Positions 25,053-34,224 of a stretch of 64,000 bases of DNA are shown in pieces. The position numbers and the translations under genes were made by a program. Under the pieces are notes generated by a model. That model was not told the DNA's origin and ran no database searches. It saw only the letters and a program-made list of their open reading frames with translations. Each line of letters opens with the position of its first letter. Within the stretch, counting starts at the first letter, position 1. This DNA is from Pseudomonas sp. P818 (lineage in GTDB: Bacteria > Pseudomonadota > Gammaproteobacteria > Pseudomonadales > Pseudomonadaceae): NCBI RefSeq assembly GCF_000418555.1, contig NZ_ATKM01000007.1, positions 113,408 through 177,407 on the forward strand, written 5' to 3'.

Positions 25053-26756
25053 ATGATCGAGGTAACCGAAGTTTCCATCGCCGAGCTGCGTGCCGCGCTG
25101 GAGTCCGGCCGCACCACGGCGGTCGAGTTGGTCAAGGCCTATCTGGCGCGTATCGATGCCTATGATGGCCCTGACACGCCAACCCGGCTCAACGCGGTGG
25201 TGGTACGTAACCCCGATGCGCTGAAGGAAGCCGAGGCCTCCGATGCACGCCGTGCTCGCGGCGAAACGCTGGGCCCGCTCGATGGTATCCCTTACACCGC
25301 CAAAGACAGCTACCTGGTCAAGGGCCTGACGGCCGCCTCCGGTAGCCCCGCATTCAAGGACCTGGTGGCGCAGCGCGACGCCTTCACCATCGAGCGCCTG
25401 CGCGCCGCTGGCGCCATCTGTCTGGGCAAGACCAATATGCCGCCGATGGCCAATGGCGGCATGCAGCGTGGCGTCTATGGTCGCGCCGAAAGCCCGTACA
25501 ACGCCGATTACCTCACCGCGCCCTTCGCCTCCGGCTCGTCCAATGGCGCCGGTACGGCCACTGCTGCCAGCTTTTCTGCCTTCGGCCTGGCCGAGGAAAC
25601 CTGGTCCAGCGGGCGTGGCCCGGCTTCGAACAATGGCCTGTGCGCCTACACGCCGTCGCGCGGGGTGATATCGGTGCGCGGCAACTGGCCGCTGACGCCG
25701 ACCATGGACGTGGTGGTGCCTTACGCCCGGAGCATGGCCGACTTGCTGGAAGTGCTCGACGTGGTGGTGGCCGATGACCCGGACACCCGTGGCGACCTGT
25801 GGCGTATGCAGCCCTGGGTGCCGATCCCCAAGGCTTCCGAGGTGCGCCCCGAGTCCTATCTGGCACTCGCCGCCAAGGCCGACGCGCTCATGGGCAAGCG
25901 CCTGGGCGTGCCGAAGATGTTCATCAACAAGGACGAAGCCGCGGGCACCAGCGAGTCGCCCGGCATCGGCGGGCCTACCGGCCAGCGCATCCACACCCGG
26001 CCGACGGTGATTGCCCTGTGGGAGGCCGCGCGCCAGGCGCTGGAAGCCGCTGGCGCCGAAGTGGTGGAAGTGGACTTCCCGCTGGTGTCGAACTGCGAGG
26101 GTGACCGTCCCGGTGCGCCGACCGTGTTCAATCGCGGCATCGTTGCGCCCGAATTCCTGCATGACGAGTTATGGGAGTTGAGTGGCTGGGCCTTCGACGA
26201 CTTCCTGCGCGCCAATGGCGATCCGAAACTCAACCGCCTGGCTGACGTGGATGGCCCGCAGATCTTCCCGCATGACCCGGGCACGCTGCCGAACCGCGAG
26301 GGCGACCTGGCGGCAGGCATGGATGAGTACGTCAACATGGCCAAGCGCGGTATCAAATCCTGGGATCAGATTGCTACGCTGCCCGACGGCCTGCGCGGCC
26401 TGGAGCAGATTCGCAAGATCGATCTGGAAGACTGGATGGATCGACTGGGGCTGGATGCGGTGCTGTTTCCCACCGTGGCTGACGTGGCCCCGGCCGATGC
26501 CGACGTCAACCCCGAGTCTGCCGACATCGCCTGGAGCAACGGCATTTGGGTCGCCAATGGCAACCTCGCCATTCGCCATCAGGGCGTTCCGACCGTCACC
26601 GTGCCCATGGGGGTGATGGCCGACACCGGCATGCCGGTGGGTCTGACCTTCGCCGGCCGTGCCTACGATGATTCCGCGCTGCTGCAACTGGCGGCGGCCT
26701 ATGAGTCGACCGGCAACAAACGCCAGGTGCCGCCGCGTACGCCGCCGTTGGGCTGA
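25053..26756 (+). CDS. Amidase signature (AS) family amidase
   Basis: A 567-residue hydrolase of the amidase signature family. The catalytic Ser-cisSer-Lys parts are recognisable: the Lys in GIPYTAKDSY, the cis-Ser in ASGSSNGAGTA, and the nucleophile Ser in ETWSSGRGPAS. That last loop reads TWSSGR where many relatives have TGGSIR, a moderate divergence that keeps the Ser. The substrate (an amide, urea derivative or peptide amide) is not evident. No signal peptide is seen. The ribosome site is weak. It is monocistronic, followed by a block of repeats before the convergent gspD. Confidence 0.9.
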   Translation: MIEVTEVSIAELRAALESGRTTAVELVKAYLARIDAYDGPDTPTRLNAVVVRNPDALKEAEASDARRARGETLGPLDGIPYTAKDSYLVKGLTAASGSPAFKDLVAQRDAFTIERLRAAGAICLGKTNMPPMANGGMQRGVYGRAESPYNADYLTAPFASGSSNGAGTATAASFSAFGLAEETWSSGRGPASNNGLCAYTPSRGVISVRGNWPLTPTMDVVVPYARSMADLLEVLDVVVADDPDTRGDLWRMQPWVPIPKASEVRPESYLALAAKADALMGKRLGVPKMFINKDEAAGTSESPGIGGPTGQRIHTRPTVIALWEAARQALEAAGAEVVEVDFPLVSNCEGDRPGAPTVFNRGIVAPEFLHDELWELSGWAFDDFLRANGDPKLNRLADVDGPQIFPHDPGTLPNREGDLAAGMDEYVNMAKRGIKSWDQIATLPDGLRGLEQIRKIDLEDWMDRLGLDAVLFPTVADVAPADADVNPESADIAWSNGIWVANGNLAIRHQGVPTVTVPMGVMADTGMPVGLTFAGRAYDDSALLQLAAAYESTGNKRQVPPRTPPLG

Positions 26757-26784
26757 ACAGGCCCCGCTGGTCGCGCGCATTGCC

Positions 26785-26840
26785 TGTAGGAGCGAGATCT
26801 GCTCGCGAATCGCTTTTCGCGAGCAGAGCTCGCTCCTACA
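26785..26840. repeat. REP-type hairpin (GTAGGAGCGAG family)
   Basis: TGTAGGAGCGAG (26785-26796) and its inverted copy CTCGCTCCTACA (26829-26840) close a long hairpin whose inner arms are GCTCGCGAA and TTCGCGAGC. The right arm is shared over 24 bases with the repeat inside gspH at 33131-33154. Confidence 0.88.
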
Positions 26841-26893
26841 GAGGCGCACCCAACGCCTCTTTCCATCGTGGAAAGGGAAGCCGCGCTGATTAA

Positions 26894-26955
26894 GTGGGAG
26901 CGGCTTTAGCCGCGATTGCTGTAAGAGACCGTCGCCGCTAAAGCGCCTCCAACGG
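26894..26955. repeat. REP-type hairpin (GTGGGAG-TTTAGCCGCGA family)
   Basis: GTGGGAGCGGCTTTAGCCGC pairs imperfectly with GCCGCTAAAGCGCCTCCAAC. The same family occurs at 2332-2361, 43747-43794 and 50465-50524. Confidence 0.85.
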
Positions 26956-26984
26956 TTTGTGACGCGCCACGATCCCATGCGTAG

Positions 26985-27029
26985 GGCGGGAGCAACCCGC
27001 CAACGCCATTTCGGCGGGTTGCTCCCGCC
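26985..27029. terminator. Perfect 17-bp inverted repeat, likely bidirectional terminator for amidase and gspD
   Basis: GGCGGGAGCAACCCGCC (26985-27001) is repeated in inverse at 27013-27029 with an 11-nt loop. It ends 9 bp before the gspD stop codon, between convergent genes. No T run follows on the plus strand. Confidence 0.6.
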
Positions 27030-27038
27030 GATCTACCT

Positions 27039-28982
27039 TTACTGGCGCAGATCCACTGCCGGCGCGCCCTGGCCGTCGAACAGCTGGCTCGGCTGACTCG
27101 GCAGGATGCTTGGGCGGCCGTTGTTCGGGCCGCCGTTGCCGATAATGCGGATATCGCTGTACTTCTTGCCGGAAAGCGCCGCCAGACCGGCGCCATCACG
27201 CACCACGGTGGGCCGCAGGAAGACCATCAGATTGCGCTTGATGTGCGAGTCGCGAGTCGAGCGGAACAATCCGCCAATCAGGGGAATATCACCGAGCAGC
27301 GGCACCTTGGAGGTGGCCTGGGTGACGTCGTCCTGAATCAGGCCGCCGAGCACGATCACCTGGCCGTCGTCGGCGAGGATGGTGCTCTTGATCGAGCGCT
27401 TGTTGGTCACCAGATCGACCGCCTGGGCATTGAGTCCGGTGCTGGGGGCGATGGAGGAGATTTCCTGCTCGATCTCCAGGCGCAGGGTGGCGCCTTCGTT
27501 GATGCTGGGCGTGACCTTGAGGGTTACGCCTATGTCCTTGCGTTCGATGGTGGTGAAGGGGTTGCCGGCACCGGAGGCGTCGGTGGTGTAGGAGCCGGTC
27601 TGGAAGGGTACGTTCTGCCCCACGAGAATTTCTGCCTTCTGGTTGTCCAGGGTCAGCAGGCTCGGCGTGGACAGCAGATTGCTCTTGCTGTTGGCGGACA
27701 ATGCCGTGATCAGCGCGCCGAAACGGTCGCTGCCGACACCGATGATGGCGCCGTCGGGCAGGGTGGTGTTTTCCGGTATCTCACCGCTCTGCAGGATCTG
27801 CAGCACGGTGCCGACCGACAGGCCGGTGCCGGCGAAATTCACCCCGCCCAGGCCGCCAGTCCTGCCGCGGGCATCCACCGCCCACTGCACGCCAAGAGCG
27901 TCGGTAATGTCGCCGGAGACCTCGACGATGGCGGCTTCGACCATCACCTGGGCGCGCGGCACGTCGAGCTGACGGACGATGTCTTCGAGGGTGGCCACCA
28001 GATCCGGCTCGGCCAGCAGCACCAGGGCGTTGAGGCTCTCGTCGGCGCGGATGAGGATGTTGGACTGCCGGCCTGTGGTTTCGCTGCCCTCCTTGTTCTT
28101 CAGACCCTCGGAGATATCGCCGAGGGTTTCGGCCAGCGACTTGGCATTGTTGTGGCGCAGGCGGATCACCCGGGTATTGGCCGAGCGGCTGCTGGGGCTG
28201 TCCAGCGAGCGGGCGAGGTCGGCGAGCTTGGCGCGGGCTTCCGGTGGGCCGAGCAGAATCAGACGATTGGTACGGGCATCGGCCACCACCTGAGTGGCGC
28301 TGGTGCCCTTGGCCTGGCCGCGGGCGATGGAGGTGTTGAGCACCTCGGCGGCATCCATCACCCAGGCATGCTGCAGGGTGACCACGCTGAAATCCTGTGC
28401 GCCGCTTTGGTCGAGCTGGCGCATCAGGTCTTCGATGCGGGCGATGTTGGCGCTACGGTCACTGATGATCAGCGCGTTGGACGAGGTGACAGCCGCCAGG
28501 TGGCCATACTGCGGCACCAACGGACGGATCAGCGGAATCAGTTCGGCCACTGGCGCGTGCTGCACCTGGATCAGCCGGGTTTCCAGGCGATCCGGCGCCG
28601 GGCGGCCGGCATCGGCTTCGGCCTTGGCTTCGGCATTGGGCACGATGCGCGCCTGGTCACCCTGAGTCAGCACGCTGAACCCGTGAGTGGCCATCACCGA
28701 GAGGAACAGCTGATAGACCTCGGACAAGCCCAGTGGTGTGCTCGATACCACGTTAACCTGGCCCTTCACGCGCGGGTCGACGACGAAGGTCTGCCCGGTA
28801 ATGCTGGCGATCTGGTCGATGAATTCGCGGATGTCGGCGCCTTTGAGGTTGATGGTCCAGCTTTCCTCCTGCTGATTGGCGCTTGCCGGCACCTGTTCGA
28901 TTTGCGCGAGCAACGGCAGGGGAGCGGCGGTCAGGCCGGCGGCGAGGAGGGCGAGGGTCAGTCGGCTTCGGAGAACATGCAT
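27039..28982 (-). CDS. gspD: Type II secretion secretin GspD (XcpQ)
   Basis: A 647-residue outer-membrane secretin that forms the exit channel of type II secretion. A signal peptide (about 1-26) is followed by the N0 domain (SWTINLKGADIREFIDQIAS), repeated N1-N3 domains containing VRQLDV-type strands, and the secretin core with VPLLGDIPLIGGLF near residue 570. P. aeruginosa XcpQ is 658 residues, so it is full length. The start at 28982 is the only ATG giving a signal peptide; a longer open frame overlapping gspC is an artefact. It follows gspC by 4 bp on the minus strand. Confidence 0.96.
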   Translation of the reverse strand: MHVLRSRLTLALLAAGLTAAPLPLLAQIEQVPASANQQEESWTINLKGADIREFIDQIASITGQTFVVDPRVKGQVNVVSSTPLGLSEVYQLFLSVMATHGFSVLTQGDQARIVPNAEAKAEADAGRPAPDRLETRLIQVQHAPVAELIPLIRPLVPQYGHLAAVTSSNALIISDRSANIARIEDLMRQLDQSGAQDFSVVTLQHAWVMDAAEVLNTSIARGQAKGTSATQVVADARTNRLILLGPPEARAKLADLARSLDSPSSRSANTRVIRLRHNNAKSLAETLGDISEGLKNKEGSETTGRQSNILIRADESLNALVLLAEPDLVATLEDIVRQLDVPRAQVMVEAAIVEVSGDITDALGVQWAVDARGRTGGLGGVNFAGTGLSVGTVLQILQSGEIPENTTLPDGAIIGVGSDRFGALITALSANSKSNLLSTPSLLTLDNQKAEILVGQNVPFQTGSYTTDASGAGNPFTTIERKDIGVTLKVTPSINEGATLRLEIEQEISSIAPSTGLNAQAVDLVTNKRSIKSTILADDGQVIVLGGLIQDDVTQATSKVPLLGDIPLIGGLFRSTRDSHIKRNLMVFLRPTVVRDGAGLAALSGKKYSDIRIIGNGGPNNGRPSILPSQPSQLFDGQGAPAVDLRQ

Positions 28983-28986
28983 CGGT

Positions 28987-29628
28987 TCAGTCGCTTTCCA
29001 TGGGCTGATCGGCGGGCGTTTCCTCGGGCGGGGTGCCGGAGGCTTCCATCTGTTCGCGCAGCTCTTGCATGCGCTGGCGCAGTTGTTCGAGGTTGTCCTG
29101 GTCGAGTTGATCGAGCTGCTGCAGCGAATCGTCTTCGCTGACTTCGACCGGCGGCGTGTAGCTGTACTGGCCGCTTTGCTGGCGCGGGAAGGTGAGGCTT
29201 TCGCGGCGGCCGTTGCGCAGCAGTTCGACGCGGTCGGCGTAAACAGCGTCCAGGCGCACGCCGCTGTCCACATCCGTACCGACACTGTAGCGCTGAGCGC
29301 TCTGGCCCTGGCGCTGGATCAGCGCGCTGGAGCGTTGCGGGTCACTGTGCACGAAGCTGCCGAGCAGGGTCAGTTGCAGGTTGGTGGCCGGTGGCGGGCC
29401 GCTGTCCGCCTGATGAGGCGTGCCGAACAGCTGGGCGATGGGCGCCTGGGCGCGTTGTTCGGGGCTGGGGGCGGTCTGGGTGCTGGGCGCCTGAATGGGG
29501 CCACGTGCCAGACGCAGCAATTCGGCGCTCTGCCAGGCCAGGCTGACGCTCAGGGCGATCAGCACGAGCATGCCGATCAGGCTCGGGGCATTATCCTTGA
29601 GCCGCTGGGAAAGGGCCGGAATGGGCAA
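28987..29628 (-). CDS. gspC: Type II secretion inner-membrane protein GspC (XcpP)
   Basis: A 213-residue bitopic protein that links the inner-membrane platform to the secretin. One transmembrane helix lies at about residues 16-35, followed by a proline-rich linker, the HR domain (LQLTLLGSFVHSDPQRSSALI) and a C-terminal coiled coil (DSLQQLDQLDQDNLEQLRQR) in place of the PDZ domain of other GspC proteins, as in P. aeruginosa XcpP. It forms the divergent gspCD operon. The 278-bp gap to gspE carries both promoters. Confidence 0.92.
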   Translation of the reverse strand: MPIPALSQRLKDNAPSLIGMLVLIALSVSLAWQSAELLRLARGPIQAPSTQTAPSPEQRAQAPIAQLFGTPHQADSGPPPATNLQLTLLGSFVHSDPQRSSALIQRQGQSAQRYSVGTDVDSGVRLDAVYADRVELLRNGRRESLTFPRQQSGQYSYTPPVEVSEDDSLQQLDQLDQDNLEQLRQRMQELREQMEASGTPPEETPADQPMESD

Positions 29629-29906
29629 AGGCGTTACTCCGCAAACGACGTTCTTTCTGTACGAGAAGTGCGTTCGGCGACTTTTCGTACCGATCCTGAT
29701 TCTTCTTATGGCCTGGGCGTCGCGCGCTGATCATAACAGTCTGCGCGAGCTTGGCATCCCATTAATAGGGTGAGTGTGCAGTTTCGGTCATTGTGTTAAA
29801 GATAATTTGATAACCATTACAAAAAGACCGTCCTAGATGTAGTCATAGGGTCAAGCAGTCAGGTTAGGCTGTACTCCCGGGATAAGGTTCTGTTCTAAGG
29901 TCACGC

Positions 29907-31394
29907 ATGAACGCCTCGTTGCTCGAAACTCCACCGCGCCGCTTACCCTTCAGCTTCGCCAAGCGTCATGGCGTGGTGTTCGTCATGCATGACGGGCGCG
30001 CCAGCCTGGCTCATCGCGCCGATTGCGATCTGACCGCGCTGGCCGAGGCGCAGCGCTTCGCCGGTCGCAGTTTGCCGCTGCAGGTGCTCGGTGCACAGGA
30101 ATTCGCCCAGGCGCTGGGCGCTGCCTATCAACACGACTCCGCTTCCATGCAGCTGGCCGAGGACATCGGCGGTAGCCTCGACCTGGCCTCGCTGGCCGAT
30201 CAGGTGCCGGAAACCGAAGACTTGCTGGAGCAGGAGGACGATGCGCCGATCATCCGCCTGATCAACGCCATCCTCGGCGAGGCGATCAAGGAAAACGCCT
30301 CCGATATCCACCTGGAAACCTTCGAGAAGCGTCTGGTGGTGCGCTTTCGTGTCGATGGCATCCTGCGTGAGGTACTCGAGCCCAAACGCGAACTGGCCGC
30401 GCTGCTGGTCTCAAGGGTCAAGGTGATGGCGCGTCTGGACATCGCCGAGAAGCGCGTACCGCAGGACGGACGCATCTCGCTCAAGGTGGGCGGGCGCGAG
30501 GTGGACATACGCGTGTCCACATTGCCTTCGGCCAACGGTGAGCGGGTTGTGTTGCGTCTGCTCGACAAGCAGGCCGGGCGCCTGTCACTGCAACATCTGG
30601 GCATGCGCGCCGAGGACCGCGCGCTGATGGAGGAGACCGTGCGCAAGCCGCACGGCATCCTGCTGGTCACCGGCCCAACCGGCTCGGGCAAGACCACCAC
30701 CCTGTACGCCAGCCTGGTCAGTCTCAACGACCACACGCGCAACATCCTCACTGTCGAGGATCCCATCGAATATCACCTCGAAGGCATTGGCCAGACCCAG
30801 GTCAACAGCAAGGTGGACATGACTTTCGCCCGCGGCCTGCGCGCCATTCTGCGTCAGGACCCGGACGTGGTGATGGTCGGCGAGATCCGCGACAAGGAAA
30901 CCGCCGAGATCGCCGTGCAGGCCTCGCTTACCGGCCACCTGGTGCTCTCGACCCTGCACACCAACAGCGCCATCGGTGCCATCACCCGCCTGGTGGACAT
31001 GGGCGTGGAGCCCTTTCTGCTTTCGTCCTCGTTGCTCGGCGTGTTGGCCCAGCGCCTGGTGCGCGTGCTCTGTCCGGCGTGCAAGGAACCTTATCCGGCC
31101 GATGCGGCCGAATGCGCGTTGCTCGGTGTGCCGGCCAGCGCGCCGCCGACGCTGTATCACGCCCGCGGCTGTGCCCACTGCCATCAGCAGGGCTATCGCG
31201 GGCGGACCGGCATCTACGAACTGGTGGTGTTCGATGAAACCATGCGCACCCTGGTGCATAGCCGGGCTTCCGAGCAGGACATGACCCGTCACGCCCGTAC
31301 CCTGGGGCCGAGCATTCGCGATGATGGCCGGCGCAAGGTGCTGGAAGGGGTGACCACGGTGGAAGAAGTGCTGCGCGTGACGCGCGAGGAATGA
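29907..31394 (+). CDS. gspE: Type II secretion ATPase GspE (XcpR)
   Basis: A 495-residue cytoplasmic ATPase that powers pseudopilus assembly. Walker A is [10 protein letters not shown], the Asp box and Walker B lie in [14 protein letters not shown], and the His box is [10 protein letters not shown] four-Cys zinc site (CPACK and CAHC) sits near residues 391-430, as in XcpR. The N-terminal region binds GspL. It opens the gspEFGHIJKLM operon, with TAAGGTC before the ATG. Confidence 0.97.
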   Translation: MNASLLETPPRRLPFSFAKRHGVVFVMHDGRASLAHRADCDLTALAEAQRFAGRSLPLQVLGAQEFAQALGAAYQHDSASMQLAEDIGGSLDLASLADQVPETEDLLEQEDDAPIIRLINAILGEAIKENASDIHLETFEKRLVVRFRVDGILREVLEPKRELAALLVSRVKVMARLDIAEKRVPQDGRISLKVGGREVDIRVSTLPSANGERVVLRLLDKQAGRLSLQHLGMRAEDRALMEETVRKPHGILLVTGPTGSGKTTTLYASLVSLNDHTRNILTVEDPIEYHLEGIGQTQVNSKVDMTFARGLRAILRQDPDVVMVGEIRDKETAEIAVQASLTGHLVLSTLHTNSAIGAITRLVDMGVEPFLLSSSLLGVLAQRLVRVLCPACKEPYPADAAECALLGVPASAPPTLYHARGCAHCHQQGYRGRTGIYELVVFDETMRTLVHSRASEQDMTRHARTLGPSIRDDGRRKVLEGVTTVEEVLRVTREE

Positions 31395-31416
31395 TGAACG
31401 GATATCAGAGCTAGTC

Positions 31417-32634
31417 ATGGCTGCCTTCGAATACATCGCCCTGGACGGCCGCGGCCGCCAGCAGAAGGGCGTGCTGGAGGCTGACAGCGCGCGGCAGGTG
31501 CGCCAGCTGCTGCGCGAGCGCCAGTTGGCGCCGCTGGAGGTCAAGGCCACCCGTAGCCGCGAGCAGGGCAGTGGTGGCGCTCGCCTCGGCTTTGCCCGTG
31601 GTCTGTCGGCGCGTGATCTGGCGCTGGTCACTCGCCAGTTGGCGACGCTGATCCAGGCGGCGCTGCCCATCGAGGAGGCACTGCGCGCCGCTGCCGCGCA
31701 ATCCACCAATTCGCGTATCCAGGGCATGCTGCTGGCGGTGCGCGCCCGCGTGCTGGAAGGCCACAGCCTGGCCGGCAGCCTCAAGGAGTTTCCGGCCGCC
31801 TTCCCCGAGCTGTACCGCGCCACGGTGGCGGCCGGCGAGCACGCCGGCCACCTTGGCCCGGTGCTGGAACAGCTGGCCGACTACACCGAGCAGCGCCAGC
31901 AGTCGCGGCAAAAGGTGCAGCTGGCCTTGCTCTATCCGGTGATTCTGATGTGCGCCTCGCTGCTGATCGTCGGTTTTCTGCTTGGCTACGTGGTGCCGGA
32001 CGTGGTGAAGGTGTTCGTCGATTCCGGGCAGACCCTGCCGGCTCTGACCCGTGGTCTGATCGCCCTGAGCGACTGGGTCAAGTCCTGGGGGCTGGTCGCC
32101 CTGGTGGCGCTGATACTGGCAATCGTGGCCTTGCGCGCGGCTCTGCGTGACGAAGCGTTCAGGCTGCGCTGGCATCGCTTGCTGTTGCGCCTGCCGCTGA
32201 TCGGCCGGCTGGGGCGCGCCACCGATTGCGCGCGGTTCGCCTCGACCCTGGCGATCCTCACCCGCAGTGGCGTGCCGCTGGTCGAGGCGCTGGCGATCGC
32301 CGGCGAGGTGATCGGCAACCGGGTGATCCGTGGCGAAGTGCTGGTGGCCGCGCAGAAGGTACGCGAGGGTGGCAGCCTGACCCGTTCGCTGGAGGCCACC
32401 GGGCAGTTCCCGCCGATGATGCTGCACATGATCGCCAGCGGTGAGCGCTCCGGCGAGCTGGATCAGATGTTGGCGCGCACGGCGAAGAACCAGGAAAACG
32501 ATCTGAGCGCACAGATCGCCTTGCTGGTCGGCTTGTTCGAGCCGTTCATGCTGGTTTTCATGGGGGCAGTGGTGCTGGTGATCGTGCTGGCCATCCTGCT
32601 GCCGATTCTTTCTTTGAACCAAATGGTGGGGTAA
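31417..32634 (+). CDS. gspF: Type II secretion inner-membrane platform protein GspF (XcpS)
   Basis: A 405-residue polytopic protein with three main hydrophobic segments and two homologous cytoplasmic GspF domains (about 70-190 and 270-395). Both contain the LPIEEAL/VPLVEAL and ATGQFPPMMLHMIASGERSG-type signatures. It is the platform on which GspE acts. It follows gspE by 22 bp and precedes gspG by 4 bp. Confidence 0.96.
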   Translation: MAAFEYIALDGRGRQQKGVLEADSARQVRQLLRERQLAPLEVKATRSREQGSGGARLGFARGLSARDLALVTRQLATLIQAALPIEEALRAAAAQSTNSRIQGMLLAVRARVLEGHSLAGSLKEFPAAFPELYRATVAAGEHAGHLGPVLEQLADYTEQRQQSRQKVQLALLYPVILMCASLLIVGFLLGYVVPDVVKVFVDSGQTLPALTRGLIALSDWVKSWGLVALVALILAIVALRAALRDEAFRLRWHRLLLRLPLIGRLGRATDCARFASTLAILTRSGVPLVEALAIAGEVIGNRVIRGEVLVAAQKVREGGSLTRSLEATGQFPPMMLHMIASGERSGELDQMLARTAKNQENDLSAQIALLVGLFEPFMLVFMGAVVLVIVLAILLPILSLNQMVG

Positions 32635-32638
32635 CTAG

Positions 32639-33064
32639 GTGAAGAGCAGACAAGCAGGTTTCACCCTGATTGAAATCATGGTGGTGGTGGTGATTCTGGG
32701 CATTCTGGCGGCGCTGGTGGTGCCGCAGGTGATGAGCCGGCCGGATCAGGCCAAGGTCACCGCTGCGCAGAACGACATCCGTGCCATCGGCGCAGCGCTG
32801 GACATGTACAAGCTCGACAACCACAACTACCCCAGCACTCAGCAGGGGCTGGAGGCGCTGGTGAGCAAGCCGAGCGGCAACCCGCCGGCGAAGAACTGGA
32901 ACAAGGACGGCTACCTCAAGCGCCTGCCCATCGATCCCTGGGGCAATCCCTATCAATACCTGGCGCCCGGCACCCGCGGCGCTTTCGATCTCTATTCGCT
33001 CGGCGCTGATGGCAAGCAGGGCGGCAGCGACCTGAACGCCGATATCGGCAACTGGGATCTCTGA
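32639..33064 (+). CDS. gspG: Major pseudopilin GspG (XcpT), GTG start
   Basis: A 141-residue pseudopilin. The leader VKSRQAG is followed by the prepilin peptidase site G/FTLIE and the hydrophobic assembly helix. The C-terminal Ca-binding/tail region LYSLGADGKQGGSDLNADI is typical of GspG. Translation starts at GTG (32639), 4 bp after gspF; no ATG is available before the cleavage site. The gene for the prepilin peptidase (pilD) is not in the window. Confidence 0.97.
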   Translation: MKSRQAGFTLIEIMVVVVILGILAALVVPQVMSRPDQAKVTAAQNDIRAIGAALDMYKLDNHNYPSTQQGLEALVSKPSGNPPAKNWNKDGYLKRLPIDPWGNPYQYLAPGTRGAFDLYSLGADGKQGGSDLNADIGNWDL

Positions 33065-33071
33065 CCCGACC

Positions 33072-33665
33072 ATGCCGTCGTTCGCCTGTAGGAGCGAGTG
33101 TCGCGAGCGAAGCATGCATCGCAGAAAACCTTCGCGAGCAGAGCTCGCTCCTACGTTTAAGTCGCAGCGCGGCTTCACGCTGATCGAGCTGCTGGTGGTG
33201 CTGGTCATCCTCGGCAGTCTGATCGGTCTGGCGGTGTTCAGCACCGGCATCGCGGGGCCGTCGCGCGAGTTGCGTAGCGAAGCCGAGCGGCTCAGCGGGC
33301 TGATCGGCGTGCTGGTCGACGAAGCCGTGCTGGACAATCGCGAATACGGGCTGAGCTTCACCCGTGAGGGCTACCGGGTGATGCGTTACGACCCGCTGCG
33401 CGCCGAGTGGCAGGCGCTGGATCGGCAGACACACCGTTTGCCGGAGTGGGCAGAGTTGGCGTTCGAGGTCGAGGGCGAGGCGCTCGCCCTGCCGGCAACG
33501 AGCAGCACGGGTGCACCGCAGCTGCTGATTCTCTCCAGTGGCGAACTGACGCCTTTTCGCCTGCGCCTGGCCGAACGCCGGCGCGATGGCCTGCGCCTGC
33601 AACTGTCCAGCGACGGCTTCGGCCTGCCACGTGTCGAGGAGCTGGGTACGGGGCGTGCGGGATGA
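33072..33665 (+). CDS. gspH: Minor pseudopilin GspH (XcpU) with a REP-derived leader
   Basis: A pseudopilin of 197 residues as read from 33072. The prepilin site G/FTLIE lies at about residues 34-38, followed by the assembly helix. Other pseudopilins here have leaders of 5 to 9 residues, but this one has about 33, or 19 if translation begins at the ATG at 33114. The extra leader is encoded by the REP hairpin at 33088-33154, which must have landed across the original ribosome site and start. No nearer start codon exists in frame. The gene ends with an ATGA overlap to gspI. Confidence 0.88.
   Translation: MPSFACRSECRERSMHRRKPSRAELAPTFKSQRGFTLIELLVVLVILGSLIGLAVFSTGIAGPSRELRSEAERLSGLIGVLVDEAVLDNREYGLSFTREGYRVMRYDPLRAEWQALDRQTHRLPEWAELAFEVEGEALALPATSSTGAPQLLILSSGELTPFRLRLAERRRDGLRLQLSSDGFGLPRVEELGTGRAG
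33088..33154. repeat. REP hairpin inside the 5' end of gspH
   Basis: GTAGGAGCGAG (33088-33098) pairs with CTCGCTCCTAC (33144-33154), and the arm TTCGCGAGCAGAG matches the REP at 26785-26840. The element lies wholly within the open reading frame and supplies the leader codons. Confidence 0.88.
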
Positions 33666-34048
33666 AGGGGGCGCGCGGCTTCACCCTGCTCGAAGTGCTG
33701 GTAGCCCTGGCCATCTTCGCTCTGGTTGCCGCCAGCGTGTTGACCGCCAGCGCGCGCAGCGTGCGTACCGCCAGTCAGCTCGAGGACAGGACCCTGGCCA
33801 TGTGGGTGGCGGACAATCGTCTGAGCGAACTGCAGCTGGCCGATACGCCGCCGGCCGACGGCCGTGATCAGGGCCAGGTGGAGTTCGCCGGGCGTCGCTG
33901 GCTCTGGCAGAGCGAGATCCAGGCCACCAGCGAGCCGGCCATGCGTCGGGTGACGCTGTGGGTCGCCGCTGAAGAGCGGGGTGCTCGTGGTGATCTGCGT
34001 GATCGGGCACTGGTCAGCCTCAGCGGTTTTCTGGGGGCGCCGCAGTGA
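33662..34048 (+). CDS. gspI: Minor pseudopilin GspI (XcpV)
   Basis: A 128-residue pseudopilin with a 5-residue leader MKGAR and cleavage site G/FTLLE, then a hydrophobic helix and a C-terminal domain with the MWVADNRLSELQL stretch typical of GspI. It starts within the gspH stop codon (ATGA), implying coupled translation. A longer frame from 33407 overlaps gspH and is not used. It forms the pseudopilus tip with GspJ and GspK. Confidence 0.95.
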   Translation: MKGARGFTLLEVLVALAIFALVAASVLTASARSVRTASQLEDRTLAMWVADNRLSELQLADTPPADGRDQGQVEFAGRRWLWQSEIQATSEPAMRRVTLWVAAEERGARGDLRDRALVSLSGFLGAPQ

Positions 34049-34114
34049 TTCGTCTGCCCTGCTGGCGTGAGTTCCGTTCGCGAAATGGCATCGATGCGGG
34101 TTCGCCAGCAGCCC

Positions 34115-34190
34115 GTAGGATGGGCCGGGCGGCGCTCCGCTTCAGCCCACCAACAGCGGCCAGCCTTGGTGGGCTGAAGCCCACCCTACC
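34115..34190. repeat. Repeat (GTAGG-GTGGGCTGAAG family) between gspI and gspJ
   Basis: TTCAGCCCACC (34141-34151) pairs with GGTGGGCTGAA (34166-34176), with outer arms GTAGGATGGGC and GCCCACCCTAC. A related copy lies at 49364-49414. It accounts for most of the 176-bp gap in an operon whose other junctions overlap or nearly touch. Confidence 0.85.
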
Positions 34191-34224
34191 AACTGGTGAC
34201 CCTAGGCGGTTTTCCGGGTGCTCC

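Noticed and set aside
27243..29141. Open frame of 632 codons antisense to gspD
   Set aside because: Shadow frame; gspD on the other strand is unmistakable.
29629..29906. Quorum-sensing (lux-type) box between gspC and gspE
   Set aside because: I saw no CT-N12-AG palindrome of convincing quality in the gap.
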